A stretch of DNA of 10,126 bases, taken from assembly GCA_015492355.1 (NCBI GenBank), contig WGFF01000271.1, positions 1-10,126 on the forward strand, in the 5' to 3' direction. The notes beneath the pieces were generated by a model. The model made no database searches, was not told the DNA's origin, and saw only the letters and a program-made list of their open reading frames with translations. Within the stretch, counting starts at the first letter, position 1. The number at the start of each line of letters is the position of its first letter. Made by a program: the position numbers and the translations under genes. Positions 1 through 4,830 of the stretch are shown in pieces. Origin of the DNA: Deltaproteobacteria bacterium (GTDB lineage Bacteria; Desulfobacterota; GWC2-55-46; S146-73).

Positions 1-58
1 CCCATTACCTTCTCTTAAATAAGGTTATAACAGAAACAATAGCAGTCAATCCTTGTGG

Positions 59-86
59 TTTCAAGTCCGGTTGCGGGGGGTATATT
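59..86 (+). promoter_or_regulatory. Possible sigma-70-type promoter for the protease gene
   Basis: A TATATT hexamer at 81-86 matches the -10 consensus at five of six positions. TTTCAA at 59-64 is a poor -35 match, 16 bp upstream. Transcription would start near 93, just before the inverted repeats at 103-267. A second weak -10-like sequence, TATAAC, lies at 26-31 with no convincing -35. Both are read from sequence alone, so this is a tentative call. Confidence 0.22.
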
Positions 87-102
87 CTTCTGGTAGAATC
101 TG

Positions 103-267
103 AAGGGGAGATGGGTCATGTAAAAACCCTGCCTACAGGGCGTGGCGTTCTGGCATCTCCCGGGAGTCTTCCCGGGTTTGCTTGAGATGGCTTCAATCCC
201 AATGTTCTTGCAAACGGGGTTTTAAGAGACCTGTGTGGTTCAGGCTCCTTACAAAGGCTCTCCCCTT
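103..267 (+). promoter_or_regulatory. Possible structured leader RNA or small RNA upstream of the protease gene
   Basis: Several complementary segments are nested within 165 nt. AAGGGGAGA (103-111) pairs with TCTCCCCTT (259-267). AAAACCC (123-129) pairs with GGGTTTT (217-223). GGCATCT (152-158) pairs with AGATGGC (185-191) with one mismatch. CCCGGGA (159-165) pairs with TCCCGGG (170-176) around a GTCT loop. A local hairpin CCCTG-CCTA-CAGGG (127-140) competes with the second stem, so two folds are possible. The rod-like outline with a central open region is loosely like 6S RNA, but I recognise no conserved motif of 6S, tmRNA, SRP RNA, RNase P RNA or a known riboswitch. The inner CCCGGG stem followed by TTTGCTT could instead be a weak terminator of a gene to the left of the window. 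Strand is inferred from the downstream gene. Confidence 0.28.
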
Positions 268-298
268 GAGGTACTAAAACGAAGATTTTGACCATACC

Positions 299-1426
299 AT
301 GGCTGGTGGAATAAAGCTATTCAGGATACTGGGTATCCAGATATCCCTCGATTATACATGGTTCATAGTATTCGTACTGTTTGCCTGGAGCCTTGCCTAC
401 GGATACTTTCCATTCCATAGTCCGGGACTCGGTGCGGGTATGTATCTTCTCATGGGTACTATTTCGTCCCTCCTTCTATTTGTATGTGTACTCATACACG
501 AACTCTCCCATTCTTATACCGCCAACAGGCTCGGACTGAGTATCCAGGAGATAACCCTCTTTATCTTCGGTGGGGTGGCAAACCTGACGAAAGAACCTGA
601 TGATGCCATTGTGGAGCTCAAGATAGCCCTTGCAGGTCCACTGGCAAGCGGGGCACTTGCCATAGGGTTCTGGCTCATAAGGGCTCTGATAGATGCGGAA
701 CTCTATCCTGTTCCCTATGCCATAGCGGGTTTTCTCGTTACCATCAATATCGTACTCCTCGTGTTCAACATGATACCCGGCTTCCCACTCGATGGGGGCA
801 GGGTGCTCAGGGCTATATGGTGGTACTCCACCGGGGATATAAACAGGGCAACCCGTGTTGCAAGCCAGATAGGAAAGGGCTTTGCCATATTTCTCATCGT
901 AACGGGCTTTCTTCAGATACTTGTGGGCAACTTTACAGGTGGACTGTGGTCAGTGCTCATAGGTGTGTTCCTCCAGCAGGCAGCAGAGGGAAGCTATCGT
1001 CAGCTCATCATAAAAAGGACCCTCGAAGGAATACGGGTAAGGGATGTGATGACAAAAAACGTGGTTACCATAGATGGCAGTCTGTCACTCTCAAGGGCAG
1101 TGGAGGATTACTTCTTCAACTATCATTTCGTAAGCTTCCCTGTTGTGGACAATGGAAGGGTGGTCGGCATGTTGAGCCTCAATAATGTAAGGTCCATAGA
1201 GCGGGACAGATGGCAGTCAACACTTGTAAGGGATGTGATGGAGGGGCTCACTACCGAGAATGTGCTCTCTCCAGAGGATACTGTGATAGATGCGCTTACA
1301 CGTATGAGCAGTATGGGTGTGGGTAGATTCCCTGTGGTGGAGGGAGGAAGGCTTGTGGGGATACTCTCAAGAAGGGATATAATGAAGGTGATGGAGTTCA
1401 GGACAGAACTCCAAGGCTGGGCATAG
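299..1426 (+). CDS. Site-2 protease family (M50) intramembrane metalloprotease with paired CBS domains
   Basis: This is a predicted inner-membrane zinc protease of the S2P/SpoIVFB class (375 aa), which cleaves substrate helices within the membrane. The zinc-binding HELSH motif is at residues 67-71. The third ligand is Asp165 in NMIPGFPLDGGR (157-168). An FGGVA motif (90-94) fits the group. Hydrophobic segments lie near residues 20-35, 46-66, 105-128, 141-160 and 194-225. Two CBS domains follow, at about 247-303 and 309-365. In this family they are thought to sense adenine nucleotides or to control dimer state; that regulatory role is known from the family, not shown here. The ATG at 299 is the only start after an in-frame TAA at 275-277, and the N-terminus (GIKLFRILGIQISLDYTWF) is typical. 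No strong ribosome binding site is seen; GAGG at 268-271 is too far away. The substrate is unknown and no sigma or anti-sigma gene is in view. Confidence 0.93.
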   Translation: MAGGIKLFRILGIQISLDYTWFIVFVLFAWSLAYGYFPFHSPGLGAGMYLLMGTISSLLLFVCVLIHELSHSYTANRLGLSIQEITLFIFGGVANLTKEPDDAIVELKIALAGPLASGALAIGFWLIRALIDAELYPVPYAIAGFLVTINIVLLVFNMIPGFPLDGGRVLRAIWWYSTGDINRATRVASQIGKGFAIFLIVTGFLQILVGNFTGGLWSVLIGVFLQQAAEGSYRQLIIKRTLEGIRVRDVMTKNVVTIDGSLSLSRAVEDYFFNYHFVSFPVVDNGRVVGMLSLNNVRSIERDRWQSTLVRDVMEGLTTENVLSPEDTVIDALTRMSSMGVGRFPVVEGGRLVGILSRRDIMKVMEFRTELQGWA

Positions 1427-1508
1427 ACTATTTGAGAAGTATGACGAATCGAAAAGACCCGTCCTCGCCAGGTGGTCTTGGGGGTATAGACTATTTGAGA
1501 AGTATGAC
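1423..1508. repeat. 23-bp perfect direct repeat, two copies with 63-bp period
   Basis: The same 23 bases, beginning ATAGACTATTTGAG and ending AAGTATGAC, occur at 1423-1445 and 1486-1508, separated by 40 bp of unrelated sequence. Copy one carries the TAG stop of the + strand protease (1424-1426). Copy two carries the stop of the - strand EamA gene (1491-1493) and its last codons. The flanks of the two copies do not align beyond the 23 bases. The simplest reading is that the two genes once ended in a single copy, with stops one base apart (TAG-A-CTA), and an insertion or tandem duplication then separated them. Confidence 0.85.
1454..1479 (-). terminator. Weak hairpin between convergent genes, possible terminator of the EamA transcript
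   Basis: AAGACC (1454-1459) and GGTCTT (1474-1479) are perfect inverted arms. A further CCT/AGG pairing (1464-1466 with 1470-1472) lies inside. Read on the - strand the hairpin ends in a short T run (GGTCTTTTC), just after the EamA stop. The stem is short and the T run partly belongs to it, so termination would be inefficient. It makes up most of the 40 bp between the two direct-repeat copies. Confidence 0.3.
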
Positions 1509-1913
1509 CCCACTCACCACAAACACCACACCCACAAGCCTCTGCCATGTGAATGCCTCTCCAAGGAACATGACAGATACAAGTAGTGCAACGAGTGGAT
1601 ATGTTGCTGCAAGGGGTACAACAACGGATGCCTCAGCGTTCTTGAGTGCGGAATAGAAGGCTACCTGCCCCAGAAAGCCTGCAAGAAGCCCCCCTATGCA
1701 CAGAAAGACCACGTTCCTCAGCTCCACCTGTGCCATCTCTTCGATCCTTCCCATCACAACAAGCCCTGCAAAACCTGTTATAACTATGGGTATGGTCCTT
1801 ATTACAACACCGATGTAAGGGTCTATCCTGCCGTGGAGCCCTATCTTCTCAAAGGCAGGTGCAAGACCCCATATAAGAGAGGTGAGTATGGCAAATAGAA
1901 AACCCCTGCTCAT
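1491..1913 (-). CDS. Single-domain EamA/DMT-superfamily membrane protein
   Basis: This 140-aa protein is almost entirely hydrophobic. About five membrane segments can be seen, near residues 3-20, 33-54, 66-86, 95-116 and 123-139. The start (MSRGFLFAILTSLIWGLAPAF) with its WG pair, the AFYSALKNAEASVVVPLAATYPLVA stretch and the GEAFTWQRLVGVVFVVSGVILL end are typical of one EamA repeat of the drug/metabolite transporter superfamily. Most family members are about 300 aa with two such repeats. A half-size protein like this is expected to work as a dimer, as small multidrug-resistance proteins do. The substrate cannot be read from sequence. GAGG, overlapping the lemA stop codon, lies about 9 nt before the ATG. 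The 11-nt gap to lemA indicates one transcript. The last six codons and stop lie in a direct repeat shared with the end of the facing protease gene. Confidence 0.85.
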   Translation of the reverse strand: MSRGFLFAILTSLIWGLAPAFEKIGLHGRIDPYIGVVIRTIPIVITGFAGLVVMGRIEEMAQVELRNVVFLCIGGLLAGFLGQVAFYSALKNAEASVVVPLAATYPLVALLVSVMFLGEAFTWQRLVGVVFVVSGVILLK

Positions 1914-1924
1914 GGTCTAATTCC

Positions 1925-2629
1925 TCAGTCCTCATCAGAGTCCTGCCCTGTGGATCCAACGGTCTCCTGGGTCTCTGTGCCTGTGGATTCCCCTCCAGCC
2001 ACATCGGTCTTCTCGCCTTCTGTGGACTTCTCCCCTGGGCTGGCAGATTCCAGTACCTCTTCCTTCTTCTCCCCAAGACCCGATTCTTCTTCTCTTCCCT
2101 CACTCGCCTCCTTTTCCTGTTCCACCATGAAGCCATCCACCCTGCTGAATCCAAGGGCTCTGGCTATAACAAGGGTTGGGAAGATGGATTGTTTGGTGTT
2201 GAACTTTGTGGCAAGGTCGTTGTAGAACTGGCTTGTAAAGCCCACACGGTTTTCAACAGCCTCTATCTCCTCCCGAATACGCCTTATCTCTTCACTATCC
2301 CTCAATTCGGGATTGCCATCTATAGTCCCATAGGCAATCTTGAGAGCCTCTGAGAGTTCTCTCTCCTCAAACTCCTTCTCACTTATAGTGCCTGCGTTCA
2401 CAGCCCTTTTCCGTGCGTCCATGAGCCTGTTGATGGGCTCACCCTCGACTCCCTTATCTTTGAGTATGGTGATGAAATTGTCGACCACCTCGTGCCTTCT
2501 TTTGAGTTCTCCATCAACCTTATCCCATGCCCGCTCCACCTGGGTTGCCAGGGTGGAAAGCCCGTTGTAGGCTCCTATAGCCCATAAGACAACGATTATG
2601 ACTACCGCTAATAGTATAAGGGTAGACAA
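1925..2629 (-). CDS. LemA family membrane-anchored protein with an acidic low-complexity tail
   Basis: This is a 234-aa protein of the LemA family, whose cellular role is not settled. An N-terminal hydrophobic anchor (residues 2-20) precedes a predicted helical, coiled-coil body. Family signatures are present: QVERAWDKVDGELKRR (30-45), and IEAVENRVGFTSQFYNDLATKFNT (122-145) followed by SIFPT. With this topology the body probably faces the periplasm or cell exterior. From about residue 168 to the end the protein is low-complexity, rich in Glu, Ser, Gly and Thr, and ends in DSDED. This tail makes it longer than the usual 180-200 aa and is probably disordered. The start codon is TTG at 2629. An excellent AAAGGAGG just upstream and the position of the anchor both support it. 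Its downstream partner is the EamA protein. LemA genes are more often next to TPM-domain (YgcG-type) or HtpX genes, neither of which is seen here. Confidence 0.88.
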   Translation of the reverse strand: MSTLILLAVVIIVVLWAIGAYNGLSTLATQVERAWDKVDGELKRRHEVVDNFITILKDKGVEGEPINRLMDARKRAVNAGTISEKEFEERELSEALKIAYGTIDGNPELRDSEEIRRIREEIEAVENRVGFTSQFYNDLATKFNTKQSIFPTLVIARALGFSRVDGFMVEQEKEASEGREEESGLGEKKEEVLESASPGEKSTEGEKTDVAGGESTGTETQETVGSTGQDSDED

Positions 2630-2645
2630 GGGACCTCCTTTCTTG

Positions 2646-2673
2646 TTGATAGGATTGTTTTTTGAAAGATCAA
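2646..2673 (-). promoter_or_regulatory. Possible promoter for the lemA-EamA pair
   Basis: On the - strand, TTGATC (2668-2673) and TATCAA (2646-2651) are separated by 16 bp. Each matches the sigma-70 consensus at four of six positions. The start point would fall very close to the lemA ribosome binding site, giving a short leader. The rest of the 228-bp gap between greA and lemA holds the greA terminator, a GTTATAAC palindrome (2773-2780) and a doubtful small ORF. Confidence 0.25.
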
Positions 2674-2756
2674 GACTTCCTCCCCCTCTTTATCGTGATG
2701 GTACCAGGACTGCTGGCATCCTTACTGGGAAGCCTTCCAGAGAAAGCCCTGTCCAT
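2670..2756 (-). CDS. Doubtful small ORF, 28 aa, between greA and lemA
   Basis: An ATG at 2756 (- strand) opens 28 codons ending in TGA. The product would be serine-rich and basic at the end (TITIKRGRKS). CAGGT lies about 5 nt upstream as a modest ribosome binding site. I do not recognise the product. A frame of this length is easily found by chance, and it overlaps the candidate lemA promoter at its 3' end. It is listed because the gap is long for this gene-dense stretch. Confidence 0.15.
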   Translation of the reverse strand: MDRAFSGRLPSKDASSPGTITIKRGRKS

Positions 2757-2831
2757 GTTAACCTGATGTTACGTTATAACCCCCCAAGGAGGCTACCCCT
2801 CGAATGTACCTTCTCCCATAGTACCCCTTAC

Positions 2832-2857
2832 AAAAAACATCGCCCTGTCTTACAGGG
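2832..2857 (-). terminator. Intrinsic terminator downstream of greA
   Basis: Immediately after the greA TAA, the - strand reads CCCTGT-AAG-ACAGGG (2857-2843), a 6-bp GC-rich stem with a 3-nt loop. Five bases later comes a run of six T (2837-2832). The gap between stem and T run is longer than ideal. Position and composition still support rho-independent termination of the rlmD-greA transcript. Confidence 0.55.
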
Positions 2858-3355
2858 TTATCCCTGCGGATTTTCATCCTCCAGTAGAAGATCGTGCAGG
2901 GTCTTTATATCCATAACCTCGTATTCCTTCACACCTGATGGCAGATTTATCTGCACCTCTTCGCCCACCTCCCTGTTAAGCAGAGCCCTGCCAATGGGTG
3001 AGCTTACGGATATCTTTCCATTCCTTGGATCGACCTCCTCTGGTGTCACGAGTTCATAGACCACTTCATCCCCTGTATTTATCTCTCTGAGATAGACCTT
3101 TGAGCCGAAGGCAACAGAATCCCTGGGTATATCCTCGAGTTTTAGATTGGCAAGGGAGTTTATACGGGCTTTGAGATGCTGAACCCTTGCCTGGAGGAAG
3201 GATTGTCTCTGTTTTGCAGCCTCGTATTCTGCATTCTCCCTGAAGTCTCCGTGGGATGCAGCCCTCTGGAGCTCACGTGGAAGGTCTACCCTCAGCTCCT
3301 TTTCAACCTTTTTCAACTCCTCTTCGAGCCTTTTTATTATCGGAAGTTCCTTCAT
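2858..3355 (-). CDS. greA: Transcription elongation factor GreA
   Basis: GreA enters the RNA polymerase secondary channel and stimulates cleavage of backtracked transcripts. The 165-aa protein has the expected two parts. The N-terminal antiparallel coiled coil (about residues 1-75) carries the tip motif HGDFRENAEYEAAK, with acidic residues Asp37 and Glu40 that help place the catalytic metal. The FKBP-like C-terminal domain (about 80-158) includes SPIGRALLNREVGEEVQINLPSG. Two starts are possible. The GTG at 3361 overlaps the rlmD stop but has AGGAG only 3 nt before it. The ATG at 3355 has the same AGGAG 9 nt away and is preferred; the GTG would add two residues. The extreme N-terminus lacks the usual MTPEG-type motif, reading MKELPIIKRLEEEL. 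The gene lies 2 nt after rlmD, so the two are surely co-transcribed. A terminator follows. Confidence 0.95.
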   Translation of the reverse strand: MKELPIIKRLEEELKKVEKELRVDLPRELQRAASHGDFRENAEYEAAKQRQSFLQARVQHLKARINSLANLKLEDIPRDSVAFGSKVYLREINTGDEVVYELVTPEEVDPRNGKISVSSPIGRALLNREVGEEVQINLPSGVKEYEVMDIKTLHDLLLEDENPQG

Positions 3356-3357
3356 CG

Positions 3358-4635
3358 TCACAGACTCCTGTGGGTAAGTCCCACAACACTCTCGATATGG
3401 TGTGTCTGGGGAAACATGTCAATGATACAGGTGTTGAAAACCCTATAGCCGTGCTTAACAAGATATGCAAGGTCCCGTGCTAAGGTAGGAGGACTGCACG
3501 AAACATAGATTATCCTTTCTGGCTCGAGCCCGCATAGAAGCCTTACCGCATCCAGACCCCCACACCTTGGTGGGTCTAATATTACCACATCCAATTTTTT
3601 GTTTTCAAGGTCTTTAAGTCCCTTGAGATAGGAGGATACCTCAGTGCAGACGAAATCCACATCCCTGAGTCCGTTCATGGATGCGTTCTTTATGGCGAGC
3701 TCAACTGCCTCAGGGCACTCCTCCACGCCAACCACACCACCTGCCACCACCGCACAGGGTAGTGTAAGGTTGCCAATACCAGAGAACAGGTCCAGGACAG
3801 TCTCCCTGCCCCTGAAGGCACCATAGTCCAGGACCTTCTTTATAAGATTTATGTTCTGTCCATGATTTACCTGGGAAAAAGCCCCGAGGGTAAAGCCGAA
3901 CCTCAATCCACAGGCAGTGTACCCGAGGCTCCTCTCACCCCATCTGTGTATCCTCTCCTTTCCATGGAGCCAGACTTCAAACCCCTTTATCTCCTCTATG
4001 TCCCTCACAACACCCTCCCAGTCGAAACCATCTCCGCACGAGACATGGAACGATACCACCACCCTTCCGTCCTCAGGGCTCATACCCATCTCTACACTGT
4101 AAAGCCCTCTGTGTCTGTTGCGGATAGAATCCTTAAGCTGCCTGAATGTCCTGTCTATGACAGGCTCCACAAGGGGACAACCCTCTATATCCACGACCCT
4201 GTGAGAACCGCTCCTGTAAAATCCCCATCTCCTCCCATCGACCCAGAAACGCACCCTGGTACGATAGAAGAGTTCCTTCTCCGAAGGGATGAAATCTTCG
4301 AGGGCAAGACCCTCCATACCGCCTATCCTTCTCAGCGTATCCTCGAACATCCTCCTTTTCGCTTCAACCTGTGCGTTGTAGTGGATATGCTGGAGGTTGC
4401 ATCCCCCGCATGTACCGAACACCTCACACACAGGTTCCCTGCGAAGGGAGGATGGCTCTATGATATCCACCAGGGCCCCTTCAAGGAAGTCCTTGCGCTC
4501 CCTTGTAACCTCTACCATCACCTCATCACCAGGGGCTGTAAGGGGTACGAATATCACCTTTCCGTCGATCCTCCCCATGCCCTTTCCGCCGTACACAAGC
4601 CCTCCTATGGAAACCCTGTACCTCATCGAGTCCAT
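3358..4635 (-). CDS. rlmD: 23S rRNA (uracil-5-)-methyltransferase, RlmD/RumA type
   Basis: This SAM-dependent enzyme makes 5-methyluridine in 23S rRNA (425 aa, normal length). An N-terminal TRAM RNA-binding domain covers about residues 5-60. Four cysteines placed like the iron-sulfur ligands of RumA follow: Cys70, Cys76 and Cys79 in CEVFGTCGGC, and Cys153. The methyltransferase half has FSQVN (253-257), the SAM-binding LDLFSGIGNLTLP (281-293), LDPPR (353-357), the nucleophile Cys380 in YVSCSP and the general base Glu414 in THHIE. All catalytic residues are therefore present. The exact target uridine (1939 or 747 in E. coli numbering), or even tRNA, cannot be told from sequence, so the symbol is by overall similarity. 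ATG at 4635 is used, with another ATG three codons in at 4626. Neither has a clear ribosome binding site. A repeated palindromic element ends 5 nt upstream of the start. Confidence 0.9.
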   Translation of the reverse strand: MDSMRYRVSIGGLVYGGKGMGRIDGKVIFVPLTAPGDEVMVEVTRERKDFLEGALVDIIEPSSLRREPVCEVFGTCGGCNLQHIHYNAQVEAKRRMFEDTLRRIGGMEGLALEDFIPSEKELFYRTRVRFWVDGRRWGFYRSGSHRVVDIEGCPLVEPVIDRTFRQLKDSIRNRHRGLYSVEMGMSPEDGRVVVSFHVSCGDGFDWEGVVRDIEEIKGFEVWLHGKERIHRWGERSLGYTACGLRFGFTLGAFSQVNHGQNINLIKKVLDYGAFRGRETVLDLFSGIGNLTLPCAVVAGGVVGVEECPEAVELAIKNASMNGLRDVDFVCTEVSSYLKGLKDLENKKLDVVILDPPRCGGLDAVRLLCGLEPERIIYVSCSPPTLARDLAYLVKHGYRVFNTCIIDMFPQTHHIESVVGLTHRSL

Positions 4636-4640
4636 ACAGA

Positions 4641-4709
4641 AGATTAGAAGTTTTGGGGAAGGGAGTTTGAGGGAAACCCCTTTTACAAAAGGGGTTTCCC
4701 TCAGGTTAA
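4641..4709 (-). repeat. 69-bp dispersed palindromic element, copy 1 (upstream of rlmD)
   Basis: These 69 bases recur as the reverse complement at 9993-10061 with one mismatch. The core is a perfect inverted repeat: GAGGGAAACCCCTTTT (4669-4684), a 2-nt centre, then AAAAGGGGTTTCCCTC (4687-4702). On the side toward rlmD a unique tail follows (4641-4668), containing a pyrimidine-rich CTCCCTTCCCC stretch on the - strand. There is no ORF, so it is a non-autonomous repeat of REP or MITE type. It is not a standard terminator, because no T run follows the hairpin. Transcribed toward rlmD, the hairpin sits 34-67 nt before the start codon and could influence read-through from metH or translation. The strand given is chosen so that both copies read the same way. 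Confidence 0.85.
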
Positions 4710-4768
4710 AAGGTATCCTGCATAACCGGGGCTAAGGATTTCAGGGAAAGACCATTGGAGAACCGATA

Positions 4769-4794
4769 CCTGTGGTTTCTCACATACCCACAGG
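4769..4794. other. Inverted repeats downstream of metH
   Basis: In the 195-bp gap between metH and rlmD, CCTGTGG (4769-4775) and CCACAGG (4788-4794) are perfect 7-bp arms around a 12-nt loop. A second short palindrome, CAGAACTGTTCTG, follows directly (4795-4803 and on). On the - strand no T run follows either, so I do not call an intrinsic terminator. They could be transcript-end stabilising structures or degraded repeat remnants. Confidence 0.35.
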
Positions 4795-4830
4795 CAGAAC
4801 TGTTCTGGAAGGGGTTATGTTGAAGAGTTC

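Noticed and set aside
54..80. tRNA-like T-arm sequence (GGTTTCAAGTCC)
   Set aside because: No acceptor, D-arm or anticodon-arm pairing can be built around it, and the flanking stem does not pair.
103..267. 6S RNA gene
   Set aside because: Only the rod-with-bubble outline is similar. No conserved bubble sequence is recognised and one stem has a strong competitor, so I leave it as an unassigned structured region.
1423..1508. Minimal CRISPR array (two 23-bp repeats, one 40-bp spacer)
   Set aside because: Copy two lies inside the 3' end of a good EamA gene and copy one on the protease stop. There are no further units and no cas genes. Local duplication or insertion explains it better.
2598..3059. 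+ strand open frame of 153 codons across lemA start, the gap and greA
   Set aside because: It overlaps two well-supported - strand genes and has no family resemblance.
4669..4702. Palindrome as an ordinary rho-independent terminator of metH
   Set aside because: No T run follows the stem on the - strand, and an almost identical unit sits in the opposite orientation upstream of uvrB, which fits a dispersed repeat better.
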